Source: Candidatus Thorarchaeota archaeon (lineage in GTDB: Archaea > Asgardarchaeota > Thorarchaeia > Thorarchaeales > Thorarchaeaceae). From it: a DNA stretch of 64,000 bases. This document shows, one piece after another, positions 1-8,586 of the stretch. Both the position numbers and the translations under genes were made by a program. The notes under the pieces were generated by a model, which was not told the DNA's origin, made no database searches, and saw only the letters and a program-made list of their open reading frames with translations. Every line of letters begins with the position of its first letter. The stretch's first letter is position 1. The stretch lies in contig SDNP01000007.1 of assembly GCA_004524445.1 (NCBI GenBank), positions 33,141 to 97,140 on the forward strand, written 5' to 3'.

Positions 1-301
1 CATCAGCATATTTTTCGACAGTTCTAATCGTATCAGCTAAAGTTTCTCCCTTGCCCCCTGCACTTGATGAAATGACATCAGCAAAGCCTAGTACTCCTCC
101 TCCCAGTCTAATCATGGCGCTTTCGAAGGATAATCGTGTTCGTGTAGATGCCTCAAAAAATAAGCATGCCATTATTTTTCCTTTCAAGTCGTCGCTTCTC
201 TCTTTTGCGACTGCTTCCATCTCTGTTGCTTTCCCCAGTATCCGGTCAATACCATCTCGGTCAAGGTCTTGTATGCTGATTAGGTCATTGAGCGGTTTCA
301 T
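1..301 (-). CDS. pyrB: Aspartate carbamoyltransferase catalytic subunit, N-terminal part (runs off window)
   Basis: Translating the minus strand from the ATG at 301 gives about 100 residues that read as the N-terminus of aspartate carbamoyltransferase, which condenses carbamoyl phosphate with aspartate in pyrimidine synthesis. The carbamoyl-phosphate-binding motif [13 protein letters not shown] is present near residue 48, followed by the family-typical [13 protein letters not shown]. The 'FFEAST' form favours aspartate over ornithine carbamoyltransferase. The reading frame is open to the window edge, so the C-terminal aspartate-binding domain lies outside. A dCMP deaminase gene lies just upstream on the same strand, which fits a pyrimidine theme. 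Confidence 0.9.
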   Translation of the reverse strand, partial: MKPLNDLISIQDLDRDGIDRILGKATEMEAVAKERSDDLKGKIMACLFFEASTRTRLSFESAMIRLGGGVLGFADVISSSAGGKGETLADTIRTVEKYAD

Positions 302-384
302 TTCTTATGTTCTCCAATTGACTAAGACGGGCGGAATCTTCAGTTCCTCTTTAACCTTTCCAGTAAGCTAGGCTACCTGACAAA

Positions 385-867
385 TTATTGATCAATGCCA
401 TGCTGTCGTTCCATGTCTATTTTTCGAATTTTCAGATTGGACTGTTGTACAAGTTCAAGAGCTAAGTCATCAGGATACCCTTCGATGTAAATGACTTCCT
501 TGATGCCTGCGTTGATTATCATTTTTGTACAGATACTGCAGGGGAGTGTGGTGCAATACATCTTAGCCCCTTTCACACTTACTCCATGATATGCTGCTTG
601 GATAATTGCGTTTTGTTCTGCGTGTAAACCTCTACAAAGTTCATGTCTTTCTCCTGATTTTATTCCTGATTTTTCTCTTAAGCAGCCACCAATTTCTTCA
701 CAGTGAGGCAGACCCTTTGGAGCACCATTGTAACCGGTGGATAGAATTTGAGCATCCTTCACTATCACCGCTCCAACATGGTTCCGCAGACATGTGCTTC
801 TAGTACTAACTAAATCTGCAATCTCAGCGAAGTATACATCCTTGCTCTTCCTAGCCATCTCAACCAC
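385..867 (-). CDS. Deoxycytidylate (dCMP) deaminase family protein
   Basis: This 160-residue protein belongs to the zinc-dependent cytidine/deoxycytidylate deaminase superfamily. The zinc and catalytic motif HAEQNAI (His82, Glu84) and the second motif PCSIC (Cys110, Cys113) are intact. The N-terminal 'VGAVIVKD...STGYNGAP' segment is typical of dCMP deaminase/ComEB rather than tRNA adenosine deaminase. The expected reaction is dCMP to dUMP, supplying thymidylate synthesis. It lies 83 nt upstream of pyrB on the same strand. Translation may start at Met4 instead of Met1. Confidence 0.9.
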   Translation of the reverse strand: MVEMARKSKDVYFAEIADLVSTRSTCLRNHVGAVIVKDAQILSTGYNGAPKGLPHCEEIGGCLREKSGIKSGERHELCRGLHAEQNAIIQAAYHGVSVKGAKMYCTTLPCSICTKMIINAGIKEVIYIEGYPDDLALELVQQSNLKIRKIDMERQHGIDQ

Positions 868-1012
868 ATCTCCGTCGAGTGTTATGGCGCTCTAAGACTT
901 ACCATCTTATGAAGTTCCCCCTAGATGGACGTGACACAGAGGAAAGGTAAAAAGTGGACATCATGTGAACGTAGTAACAAGAATCGTGTATGATACGGAA
1001 GTTAGTTGGACC

Positions 1013-1366
1013 ATGAGACAGAAGAAAGGGAAAGTCATAATTTGGCCAGAATACCTGGATTCAGAACTGTCTAGGTCAGAAGGAAGACGAATTCCAAAGA
1101 ACCTCGGAGCACCTGATGTGGATCTGAAGATTCTGAGAGAAGGGGCAGCTCTTGCTAATCTTGACGCCCAGGTAGAAACTGGGAAAACATATCCACGAGG
1201 TCACGAAGAACGTGGTGGCTACTTGATTGTGGAAAACCCAGATAGCCACAAAAAAGGACGCCTTCTTTTGATGCTGGCAAAAGGAGTCCGTCGTGCAGTA
1301 GCCGAACGGATTAAGGCCAAGAAAGAATCAGCAAAAGGCAAGGGTAGGCGTAGACGAAGAAGATAG
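1013..1366 (+). CDS. srp19: Signal recognition particle 19 kDa protein
   Basis: The protein carries the SRP19 signature: KVIIWPEYLDS followed by SRSEGRRIPK. It should bind 7S RNA and help SRP54 assemble on the signal recognition particle. The C-terminus is a very basic tail ending in KGRRRRRR, as in archaeal SRP19. The frame is open back to a GTG at 965, but the domain normally begins a few residues before KGKVIIWPEY, so the ATG at 1013 (117 residues) is preferred. The next gene (gar1) starts 3 nt after the stop, which indicates co-transcription of two RNA-binding protein genes. Confidence 0.9.
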   Translation: MRQKKGKVIIWPEYLDSELSRSEGRRIPKNLGAPDVDLKILREGAALANLDAQVETGKTYPRGHEERGGYLIVENPDSHKKGRLLLMLAKGVRRAVAERIKAKKESAKGKGRRRRRR

Positions 1367-1368
1367 TT

Positions 1369-1647
1369 TTGGCAGAAGTGATTCCCATGCGACGTTTAGG
1401 AAAAGTTCTACATATCAGCAAACGAGGCTCGATTATTGTTCGAACAAACCAAACTCCGCCTATGAAGGCAAATGTCGTAAACAAAAGGTCAGAGAATATA
1501 GGCATTGTTAAAGATGTGTTTGGGCCGGTTAACGAACCCTATGTCACAGTGCAGCCGAGAAAAAACATGGAAAATCCAGAGGGGCTTGTTGGTCAGATGC
1601 TCTACCTCTATAAGAAGAGAAATCATCGCAGAAACCAATCCATGTAA
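1369..1647 (+). CDS. gar1: H/ACA ribonucleoprotein protein Gar1
   Basis: This 92-residue beta-barrel protein matches archaeal/eukaryotic Gar1. It has the GKVLHISKRGSIIVR strand pair, the TPPMKANVVNK segment and the diagnostic IGIVKDVFGPVNEPYVTVQP core. Gar1 is a subunit of the H/ACA RNP that guides pseudouridylation of rRNA and tRNA. The TTG at 1369 lies immediately behind the srp19 stop. An ATG at 1387 would remove six residues and is the alternative start. A short basic tail (KKRNHRRNQ) follows the barrel. Confidence 0.9.
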   Translation: MAEVIPMRRLGKVLHISKRGSIIVRTNQTPPMKANVVNKRSENIGIVKDVFGPVNEPYVTVQPRKNMENPEGLVGQMLYLYKKRNHRRNQSM

Positions 1648-1755
1648 GAAGTTTAATGTTCATTTATGTACATTCGTGTTACCTCTTTAACATAATTTAA
1701 AGGGTATCTTCCGTAAGTATTAATTTGGTCCATGTCATCCTGTAGCTGTTGACAT

Positions 1756-2130
1756 GTGTCTACTTCAAAGGTCATGAAAATGGGAGGCATAGTCGACGAA
1801 GTGATTCACGCTTTCCGCGTTATAGGTCGTCGAGGTCTTACCGTCGAACAGTTGACTAAGCAATTGGATTCCGACACTAATGAAATAGCATCAACAATAA
1901 AACAATTGATAACGGAGAAACGTATTATGGAAAAAGCTGAATCGAAGGAGGCTAGATACTTCCTGAGAACACTTATGGATAACGAACAAGGCCAAGGCGG
2001 CATTGGCGACCTCGATGGGTGTCCCTGTTTCCACTGCCTCAAGATTGGTAAATGTGGAATACGACAACCAGACTCGCCAGTTGCCTGCCGCGAATTAGAT
2101 CAGTGGATGGAGAGCTCAGATTCTAACTAG
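1756..2130 (+). CDS. TFE-beta / RPC34 (RPC39)-like winged-helix, Fe-S transcription factor
   Basis: Residues 10-72 form a winged-helix domain (GRRGLTVEQLTKQL; IKQLITEKRIMEK; ARYFLRTL). The C-terminal part has a cysteine cluster, C89-x-C91-x2-C94-x5-C100 and C111, followed by an ELDQW motif. This is the pattern of the archaeal TFE-beta and eukaryotic RPC39 C-terminal [4Fe-4S] domain. The family helps open promoter DNA with TFE-alpha. The short length (124 residues, one winged helix plus the Fe-S domain) matches archaeal TFE-beta. Start candidates are the GTG at 1756 or ATGs at 1774 and 1780. The assignment rests on motif reading only. Confidence 0.72.
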   Translation: MSTSKVMKMGGIVDEVIHAFRVIGRRGLTVEQLTKQLDSDTNEIASTIKQLITEKRIMEKAESKEARYFLRTLMDNEQGQGGIGDLDGCPCFHCLKIGKCGIRQPDSPVACRELDQWMESSDSN

Positions 2131-2150
2131 TATACAGTCTATGGGATGGT

Positions 2151-2738
2151 CTAATTCTTTTTCGGACCAATAGCGAGAAGATAAATCTCGGCACTTGTTT
2201 TCCTCGAGGCATCGGGCTTCACAAGTTTAACTGAATTATAAGATTTCCTAGTTGCCGTCATAAACTCTCTAAACCCTCGCCCCTCAAAGACCTTAGTCAA
2301 GACCTTTCCATTTTTTTCCAAGAGCTTATGTCCTATTTCGAGCGTAATTCTCGCCAAGTCAAGTTGCCTTGCCACATCAATATCCCAGTGACCCGAAACA
2401 TTCGGAGAACAATCCGATAAGATAAGGTCTGCGGAGCCCCTAGTGAGTTGTTCAATCTTTTCGAGAGTGGTGTCCTCAGTTATATCTCCTTTAACAAATT
2501 TCACTCCTGGTAGAGGTGCCATTGGATTGATGTCTACGGCTACTATTTCCATAGTCCGATCCTTCTCACGCAAAACCTGCGTCCACCCCCCAGGGCTGCT
2601 ACACAGTTCTACAACCACATTAACCCCCTCTAGCAACTTGTACTTTCTAATCATTTGCTTGAGTTTAAATGCTGATCTTGCCCGGTATCCTTGTTTCTTA
2701 GCCTGTCTGTAATATTGGTCCTTTCTCGGTCTAGGCAT
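2151..2738 (-). CDS. rlmE: RlmE/FtsJ-family ribosomal RNA 2'-O-ribose methyltransferase
   Basis: A 195-residue single-domain Rossmann methyltransferase. The N-terminus (RKDQYYRQAKKQGYRARSA) matches the FtsJ/RlmE RNA-binding start with the catalytic Lys. The SAM motif ELCSSPGGWTQVL and the DLILSDCSPNVSGHWDID segment holding the catalytic Asp are clear. The enzyme should methylate a 2'-hydroxyl in 23S rRNA. The stop of trm1 lies only 4 nt upstream, so the two RNA-modification genes form an operon on this strand. Confidence 0.9.
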   Translation of the reverse strand: MPRPRKDQYYRQAKKQGYRARSAFKLKQMIRKYKLLEGVNVVVELCSSPGGWTQVLREKDRTMEIVAVDINPMAPLPGVKFVKGDITEDTTLEKIEQLTRGSADLILSDCSPNVSGHWDIDVARQLDLARITLEIGHKLLEKNGKVLTKVFEGRGFREFMTATRKSYNSVKLVKPDASRKTSAEIYLLAIGPKKN

Positions 2739-2742
2739 TTTC

Positions 2743-3963
2743 TCATCTCTCTCCTAGAATGCTTTTTATAACCTTCACGACTTCTTTCACGGTGGCATTG
2801 GTTCTAATGGCTGTAGGTTTGAAATGTGACCTGACACACTTGTAGCCCCTTTCTTCGAGGGATTTGATTACATCGTCTTGCTTAGGTGGGGGCCAGGAAT
2901 AGATATCACACATTTGATGTATATCTAAATAGAACTCCTGTATTGATGATTCTTGCGTGATGAGATTCAACATCAGTTTAGTCCTCCTACTAATTGAATT
3001 CTTATGCTCCTCCATAGTTTCCGCTGTTTGCGTAACAAACTCCGGGTCCTGGATGGAGCCAATCCACATTGGTCCTGCAACCTCAACTTTGTCGGGGCAG
3101 CCGGATCTAATATGCCGGAACTCTGAAGCTCTCTTCAATGCTAGAAGAGGTATTACATCCCATGCCATGCAATGCCTGCAATACCTTACTAATCCGATTC
3201 TTTCTGAATCTTGATTCCCCTCGCTTTTGCTAGCCTTTGTTTCTATCCATACTCGGATGTAGTGGTCTGTACTGAGAGATAGTATTGGTGATATCGAGAA
3301 GTCATTCATTCCCGCGACGGAGAATGCGCTACCAATTACCAGTCTAAGAGCTAACTCGTGTACAAATGGTGCCCTAATTGATATCCCGCCATACTTCCTT
3401 AGTGCTACTCTGGGATATACTCCACAAAGTGCTGGCATATCGGTAGCAGTAATACCAATGAGCCCTCTGCGGGGGTTAATCCCTTGAATGGCTGCATTGA
3501 GGAACGGATTTGGGTTGCCAAACGGGTCAATATCTATGAAATCAAAACGCTTGCCCCTACTCTCTGTGAGAAGAAGAATTCTTGCATCCCCTAAGATGAC
3601 CTGTGCCCTTTCATCAAATCCATTTGATGCTACATTTCTCTCTGCAATCTCTACGGCTTCTGAATTGGTATCAAACATGACGGAGTGAAAATCACCCTTT
3701 ACTTCATTCAAATAACGGAGGCTTCTAATGCCTGAGCCTGTGAGCGGCTCGCAAATTAGATCCACCTGGTTGGTTTTGCAGTATGTGTCAAGAACTAGGA
3801 CCGACAGGTCTCTATTGATTCTCATTCGTGGATTGTAAAACACTGGCATATCTGAAGTGGGTTGCCCCTTCTTTGAACTATAATGGTCTACATCTGCACT
3901 CAGGAAAGTCGTCTTTCCCTCTTGATATTCCTTCAGAACGGTCATGAAACAAGATGAACTCAA
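2743..3963 (-). CDS. trm1: tRNA (guanine26-N2)-dimethyltransferase Trm1
   Basis: This 406-residue protein matches archaeal Trm1 in length and motifs. It has the N-terminal EGKTTFLSADVDHY with VFYNPRMRINRDLSV, the SAM-binding ICEPLTGSGIRSLRY and the catalytic-loop DIDPFGNPNPFLNAA. A zinc-ribbon-like CRHC pair lies near residue 260 with a further Cys near 285. It should convert G26 of tRNAs to N2,N2-dimethylguanosine with SAM. The 3' end lies 4 nt from the rlmE start, giving a two-gene RNA-modification operon. Confidence 0.92.
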   Translation of the reverse strand: MSSSCFMTVLKEYQEGKTTFLSADVDHYSSKKGQPTSDMPVFYNPRMRINRDLSVLVLDTYCKTNQVDLICEPLTGSGIRSLRYLNEVKGDFHSVMFDTNSEAVEIAERNVASNGFDERAQVILGDARILLLTESRGKRFDFIDIDPFGNPNPFLNAAIQGINPRRGLIGITATDMPALCGVYPRVALRKYGGISIRAPFVHELALRLVIGSAFSVAGMNDFSISPILSLSTDHYIRVWIETKASKSEGNQDSERIGLVRYCRHCMAWDVIPLLALKRASEFRHIRSGCPDKVEVAGPMWIGSIQDPEFVTQTAETMEEHKNSISRRTKLMLNLITQESSIQEFYLDIHQMCDIYSWPPPKQDDVIKSLEERGYKCVRSHFKPTAIRTNATVKEVVKVIKSILGER

Positions 3964-4068
3964 TATTCACTCTAATAAGGCAATAGGCTCGGCCTATACC
4001 AGCATAGCATAACCTCTAAGTGGGAATCATTATGTGTGCTGGATATGCTTGGGATTGTTGGTCCCTAG

Positions 4069-4557
4069 TTGGTGATAATGATGACAACGAAAGTGAAAAT
4101 CGAAACGAAATACGGGGCTATAATTGCAGAGCTATGGGCTGATGAAGCTATGAATACTGTGAAGAATTTTGTATCTCTTGCACAGAGCGGATATTATGAT
4201 AATCTCACTTTTCATCGTGTTGTTGATAATTTTGTTGTACAAGGTGGCGACCCTCAAGGAACTGGAACCGGCGGACCTGGGTATAGGATTCCATGTGAAA
4301 CAAAAGGCGAAAACCAAGTTCACGTTGATGGGGCATTCTCTATGGCCCATGCGGGGCAAGATACCGGTGGTAGTCAGTTCTTTATCGTTCTGAATTCGGA
4401 CAATTGTAGCCATCTTGATGGCAGACACACTGTATTTGGCAAGACTATTGAAGGAATGGATGTAGTTAGGAAAATTAAACAAGGTGACAAGATGCTCAAA
4501 GTGGAAGTCTTAGAGATTGACCCAACCATTGAAGCGCATGAGCTCCAAAAACTATGA
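4069..4557 (+). CDS. Cyclophilin-type peptidyl-prolyl cis-trans isomerase
   Basis: A single-domain cyclophilin of about 160 residues, probably cytoplasmic since no signal peptide is seen. Catalytic motifs are present: FHRVVDNFVVQGGDP (catalytic Arg in FHR), GGSQFFIVL and HLDGRHTVFGK. It accelerates proline isomerisation during folding. The ORF opens with GTG at 4069, but ATGs at 4075 and 4078 are equally possible. The gene stands alone between trm1 (other strand) and hppA. Confidence 0.93.
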   Translation: MVIMMTTKVKIETKYGAIIAELWADEAMNTVKNFVSLAQSGYYDNLTFHRVVDNFVVQGGDPQGTGTGGPGYRIPCETKGENQVHVDGAFSMAHAGQDTGGSQFFIVLNSDNCSHLDGRHTVFGKTIEGMDVVRKIKQGDKMLKVEVLEIDPTIEAHELQKL

Positions 4558-4680
4558 CTGGATGAATCATCTTTGAGTGGATAATATTTCTAAGGCGGTA
4601 CATAATACTCTGCAGATAGGGTGTCTAGGAAAAACGATATATAGCAGGCTATTTGGCATCGAGTTAAAGAGGCCAAATAA

Positions 4681-6819
4681 ATGTCCGAACTGATTTTCCT
4701 TTCAGTAAGTATAATTTCAGGCCTCCTTGCAATTTTCGTTGCTCTCTTCACTTTCAAAAAAGTGAAGAAATATGATGAGGGCGGCGAAAGAATGAGGGAG
4801 GTCAGTAGACTGATAGAGGAAGGTGCATATTCCTTTATCAAAATTCAATACAAGATTCTTGGAATTTTCACTGCGTTCCTTGCGGTAGTATTAGCCCTAG
4901 TTTTCGGAGATCTTGGAATCCCGATTGCAGTCTCGTACATTCTGGGGTCCCTCGCAAGCATGGCAGCTGGATACGTAGGTATCATAATTGCTACTATTGC
5001 AAACAGACGAACTGCGGCTGCTGCTGCATCTGGTGGGCTAAATCCCGCATTCAATGTGGCATTCAAAGCAGGCTCTGTTATGGGACTCATGATTGCGGGA
5101 ATTGCACTTGCTGGTCTAGGGTTGCTCTATATACTCTGGGACCTGATATTTCCTGCACTCACAACCATACGCCTTTGGGAAATTGTGACTGGCTTTTCAT
5201 TCGGAGCTAGCACTGTGGCTCTCTTCGCGAAAGCAGGTGGCGGAATCTATACCAAAACTGCAGACCTTGCAGCTGATATTGTTGGCAAGATTGAGCGTCA
5301 CATCCCCGAAGACGATCCTCGGAATCCTGCTGCAATTGCTGATGCAGTTGGCGACAACGTTGGGGACGTTGCTGGTACCGGAGCTGATATTTTCGATAGC
5401 AATGTTGCAGCTATTCTTGCAGCCGCGATATTAGGTGCCGCAATCGATGCTGTATTCGCTCCAGTTGCTCCCTTTGGACTCCTTCCTCTGATGATAGCTG
5501 GTCTGGGTACCCTTGCATCGGTTATCGGTGTATTTTTTGTTAGAGTTGATGAAACAGCAGACACAGATCCCGGTCCAATATTGAATCGTGGAACCTATCT
5601 GACCACTATCTTGTTTGCTATTTTCACCGTGACAATCACATGGATAATGGGCATTGATTTACTCATTGCTGGAGCGGCTATTCTGGGACTATTTACGGGG
5701 GTCATTATTGGATTTACTTCTGATGTTTTTACGAACGATCGAGGAATCGGTTTCTTCAAACCTGTACCCAATATGGTCGAATCTGCTCAAAAGAGCGCGG
5801 CAAATCTAATACTCTCAGGATACTCTTATGGTCTTCTAAGTGCAGTCCCCTCAGTCATCATGATTGCGGCTGCATTAGTTGGTTCTTTCCTTCTTGGTTC
5901 CAGTGCGACTAGTATTGGACTCGGGACCTGGCAGGGTGGAATATACGCTGTATCAATCGCTGCCGTAGGACTGTTATCAACTAACGGTATGATAATGAGT
6001 TCCGATGCATATGGCCCCATTGTAGATAATGCCAGAGGCGTCATTGAACAGGCCGATGCTGGGGAACAGGCTGTCGTAGATTGTGATAAACTGGATGCCA
6101 GCGGAAATACAGCAAAAGCAATTACAAAGGGCTTTGCTATTGGAGCATCAGCAATATCCGTGCTGGCTCTCTTTTCTGCATTTCTTGAGTCAGCAAGACC
6201 AATCATTGGTTATATTCCCATTGTAGACCTATCAAGTCCTTTCATTCTCGCTGGAGCCTTCATTGGGTCACTAGTACCTGCAGTGTTCTCCGCCATCCTC
6301 ATTCTTGGAGTGGGGCGCAACTCGGAGCGCATGATTGCAGAAATCCGCCGCCAGTTCAAGAGTGACCCAGGTATTCTTGAGGGCACTTCAAAGCCGGACT
6401 ATGAGAAGTGCATTGCGATTGCAACTTCAGGTGCCTTACGTGAACTGCTACCTGGCACAATCCTTGCTATTGTGATAACAATAATCACAGGTATAATCCT
6501 CGGCATCGAAGCACTTGCAGGGTATCTTGGTGGAGCTGTTCTAGTTGGTCTGTCAATGGCATTACTCATGTCAAACTCCGGTGGAGCATGGGACAATGCT
6601 AAGAAAATCATTGAATCCCCAGAATCGCCTATTTTGCCTGACGATCCTGGATATCAAGAGGTTCATGACAATGCGGTGCTTGGTGACATGGTTGGAGACC
6701 CCTTCAAAGATACTGCGGGACCATCTATCAATACGCTGCTAGTGGTTATCTCATTGACATCCACTCTGTTTCTCCCAGTGATTGCAGCACTAAATATTGC
6801 TCTCTCAGCTCTATTCTAG
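4681..6819 (+). CDS. hppA: Membrane-bound proton-translocating pyrophosphatase (K+-independent type predicted)
   Basis: A 712-residue protein with about 15-16 membrane helices. It hydrolyses pyrophosphate and pumps H+ across the membrane. Pyrophosphate-site motifs are intact: GGGIYTKTADLAADIVGK (from about residue 186) and DDPRNPAAIADAVGDNVGDV. In the sub-family segment GNTAKAITKG (about residues 478-487) the diagnostic position is Lys rather than Ala. That marks the K+-independent H+-pumping class from established family knowledge. The ATG at 4681 follows a TATA-like GATATATAG about 45 nt upstream. The gene ends with two consecutive TAG codons, then a strong hairpin. Confidence 0.95.
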   Translation: MSELIFLSVSIISGLLAIFVALFTFKKVKKYDEGGERMREVSRLIEEGAYSFIKIQYKILGIFTAFLAVVLALVFGDLGIPIAVSYILGSLASMAAGYVGIIIATIANRRTAAAAASGGLNPAFNVAFKAGSVMGLMIAGIALAGLGLLYILWDLIFPALTTIRLWEIVTGFSFGASTVALFAKAGGGIYTKTADLAADIVGKIERHIPEDDPRNPAAIADAVGDNVGDVAGTGADIFDSNVAAILAAAILGAAIDAVFAPVAPFGLLPLMIAGLGTLASVIGVFFVRVDETADTDPGPILNRGTYLTTILFAIFTVTITWIMGIDLLIAGAAILGLFTGVIIGFTSDVFTNDRGIGFFKPVPNMVESAQKSAANLILSGYSYGLLSAVPSVIMIAAALVGSFLLGSSATSIGLGTWQGGIYAVSIAAVGLLSTNGMIMSSDAYGPIVDNARGVIEQADAGEQAVVDCDKLDASGNTAKAITKGFAIGASAISVLALFSAFLESARPIIGYIPIVDLSSPFILAGAFIGSLVPAVFSAILILGVGRNSERMIAEIRRQFKSDPGILEGTSKPDYEKCIAIATSGALRELLPGTILAIVITIITGIILGIEALAGYLGGAVLVGLSMALLMSNSGGAWDNAKKIIESPESPILPDDPGYQEVHDNAVLGDMVGDPFKDTAGPSINTLLVVISLTSTLFLPVIAALNIALSALF

Positions 6820-6835
6820 TAGATTCGAGAGCAAA

Positions 6836-6859
6836 GGACGACTCCACAAGGAGTCGTCC
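6836..6859 (+). terminator. Hairpin after hppA
   Basis: A perfect 10-bp inverted repeat (GGACGACTCC / GGAGTCGTCC) with an ACAA loop lies 17 nt after the hppA stop. It is followed by CCTCAC and an A-run rather than a T-run. It may end or stabilise the hppA transcript, or sit in the 5' leader of the next gene, which starts only 21 nt further on. Confidence 0.55.
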
Positions 6860-6879
6860 CCTCACAGAGGAAAAAAAAA

Positions 6880-7767
6880 ATGCGTTTTGGGATTGTTCCA
6901 CTGGAATTTCGACCTGCTGTTGAGAAGATTGTAGTAGATGGTGTGCCTGATTTCTCTAGATTTGATATTGTTCAGATAGTAGAGCAGGCTTTAGACATTG
7001 CTCACATAAGTGTCATTGAAGTAACCATGGACATCGCTCACATTATTCCAGATTCGCTGGGAGATGAGGAAATCGATCGGCTGATTGAACTGAAAGATGA
7101 ATACGGGCATTCATACACCGCTCATCTTCCTCTTTGGTCGGTAGAACCTGCGACATTCAATCAGCAGATTAGAAAAGCCAGTGTAGACACCATCGTCCAG
7201 TCAATAGAACTTGCTCAACCACTTGAACCAGAATTCTATGTCCTCCACTCTACCGGGGCCTTAGCATCAGAATTCTCTCATCTGGAGTTTCCATCTGCGA
7301 TGCAGGATGTGATTTCGGCTGCACTAGCAGGATTCTCGGCAAACAGTGTAGAAGAGATTCTAACACAATCCGAAATCGACTCCCGGAAACTAGCAATAGA
7401 AAATATTGAATTTCCCTTTGAATTTACTCTCCAAGTCGCAGAAGAATACGACACATCGATATGCTTTGATACAGGACATCTGCTTGCAAGATTTTCAGGT
7501 GATGAAGATGTTGTTGATTTCTATACGCAGCATAAAGACATCATTACTGAGATTCATCTTAATGATGGAAGCTACTTGGAAAAGCATGGTGTGAAAATTG
7601 TCGATGACCATCTTGCTCTGGGTGAAGGTCAGATGCCAGTCAAAGCATTCCTTACAGAGCTTGTTATGGATGATTTCAACGGCCCGCTAATTTTCGAGCT
7701 AACTACTGAGGAAGTCTTACAATCGCTAACCCTAATCGAGCGAGAAGTCCCACAAGCCTTGAATTGA
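6880..7767 (+). CDS. Sugar phosphate isomerase/epimerase-like TIM-barrel protein (AP endonuclease 2 superfamily)
   Basis: A 295-residue protein with xylose-isomerase-like TIM-barrel features. It has YTAHLPLW near residue 72, VLHSTGAL near 120, a Glu in LAIENIEFPFEF near 172, then CFDTGHLLARF and EIHLNDGSY, each supplying expected metal ligands. The substrate cannot be read from sequence. The family contains endonuclease IV, sugar isomerases and epimerases. It is a single gene downstream of hppA, and the hairpin between them suggests separate transcription or attenuation. Confidence 0.75.
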   Translation: MRFGIVPLEFRPAVEKIVVDGVPDFSRFDIVQIVEQALDIAHISVIEVTMDIAHIIPDSLGDEEIDRLIELKDEYGHSYTAHLPLWSVEPATFNQQIRKASVDTIVQSIELAQPLEPEFYVLHSTGALASEFSHLEFPSAMQDVISAALAGFSANSVEEILTQSEIDSRKLAIENIEFPFEFTLQVAEEYDTSICFDTGHLLARFSGDEDVVDFYTQHKDIITEIHLNDGSYLEKHGVKIVDDHLALGEGQMPVKAFLTELVMDDFNGPLIFELTTEEVLQSLTLIEREVPQALN

Positions 7768-7811
7768 TGGATATACCCTGACTATCTTCGACTACTGTTG
7801 AGTGCAACGTC

Positions 7812-7825
7812 ACAACGTTTTTATC
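7812..7825 (+). promoter_or_regulatory. BRE/TATA promoter of tRNA-Ile
   Basis: The element ACAACGTTTTTATC lies 36-49 nt upstream of the tRNA 5' end. That suits transcription start about 12-15 nt before the mature tRNA. The same GTTTTTAT/CTTTTTAT core occurs upstream of acs (12073-12086) and of the 16S rRNA leader (61933-61947). Confidence 0.5.
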
Positions 7826-7860
7826 ATCTTTAGCCGTGCAAGAGCCCGTAACAACTATCT

Positions 7861-7970
7861 GGGCCCGTGGCATAGACTGGTTATTGCACCGCTCTGATAT
7901 GCGGGCGAGAGTCATAATCGCCCCCTCCGAGAGGCGGGGGCCGAGTGTTCAAATCACTCCGGGCCCACCA
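7861..7970 (+). tRNA. tRNA-Ile(GAT) with a 32-nt intron at 37/38 and encoded CCA
   Basis: The acceptor arms GGGCCCG/CGGGCCC, discriminator A and encoded CCA (7968-7970) are clear, as is the T-arm GAGTG-TTCAAAT-CACTC. The anticodon stem pairs CCGCT (7889-7893) with GGCGG (7933-7937). This puts anticodon GAT at 7896-7898 and A37 at 7899. The intervening 7900-7931 is an intron at the canonical 37/38 site. Its inner helix pairs GGGCG with CGCCC. The D-stem is three pairs with a T-T opposition at its loop end. The mature tRNA is 75 nt without CCA. Confidence 0.9.
7900..7931 (+). other. tRNA-Ile intron (canonical 37/38, BHB-type)
   Basis: This 32-nt intron follows the archaeal rule: 5' bulge TA^T, 3' bulge AG^A. 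The 4-position central helix of exon CTGA with intron TCCG has one mismatch (T33 opposite C). The inner part fits a hairpin centred on GTCAT. Splicing would need the tRNA-splicing endonuclease and RtcB ligase, neither encoded in this window. Confidence 0.8.
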
Positions 7971-8077
7971 CTTCCTTTCTGATGGCTCATTTCCCTCGAT
8001 AACACCGGGATGCGCATTGATTATATCCGTGCAGTCATATGTCCTGTTTAGATAATTGTGCTGTTCATTGATTTGCC

Positions 8078-8542
8078 ATGAGTCCCAATGACAAAGAGAA
8101 CTCAGATTTTGAAAATCTTACCAGCAGATTAGAAGAAAGACTATCTGGTGATACCCACAACAGTTTTGCTAATGGTCAGCTAAATGAAATACGGTCGGAT
8201 AATAACTCGTTGGTCATTGACAAGTATAGAACCTCATTACTACTCATCTATCGAAATCAATGTCCTTATTGTAAGCAGCTCATGCCAAAATTAGCAGAGC
8301 TTGCCAAAGACTATCGGTCTCAAGTCTTTTTCGCAAAGATAAACATAGATACCAATAGAGATGTTGCGGAAAGATTTCACGTACTGGGAGTTCCATTAGT
8401 CATTGCTCTGAAGAAGGGACACCCAGTGGATCGTATCGAAGGACTTCGCAATATTGCGGTTTATGATGATTGGATAAACCAAATCCATAGAGGCATCAGG
8501 CCAACGAATTTCGAAAAGGGTTCTCTAAGCAAATTGGAATAA
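8078..8542 (+). CDS. Thioredoxin-domain protein with N-terminal extension
   Basis: Residues 45-145 form a thioredoxin fold with redox motif C62-P-Y-C65 and the cis-proline segment VLGVPLVIAL. The CPYC dipeptide is glutaredoxin-like, but the spacing to the cis-proline and the LAELAKDY helix resemble thioredoxin. About 45 charged residues precede the domain with no signal peptide, so a cytosolic thiol-disulfide role is expected. The gene is monocistronic between tRNA-Ile and the convergent CoA-transferase gene. Confidence 0.8.
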   Translation: MSPNDKENSDFENLTSRLEERLSGDTHNSFANGQLNEIRSDNNSLVIDKYRTSLLLIYRNQCPYCKQLMPKLAELAKDYRSQVFFAKINIDTNRDVAERFHVLGVPLVIALKKGHPVDRIEGLRNIAVYDDWINQIHRGIRPTNFEKGSLSKLE

Positions 8543-8586
8543 CACGTGGGCAAAATCTCTTGGAACTAACTGTCGCCTATGCATAT

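Noticed and set aside
51..371. 106-codon plus-strand frame at the window start
   Set aside because: It is antisense to pyrB, whose STRTR motif reads clearly on the minus strand.
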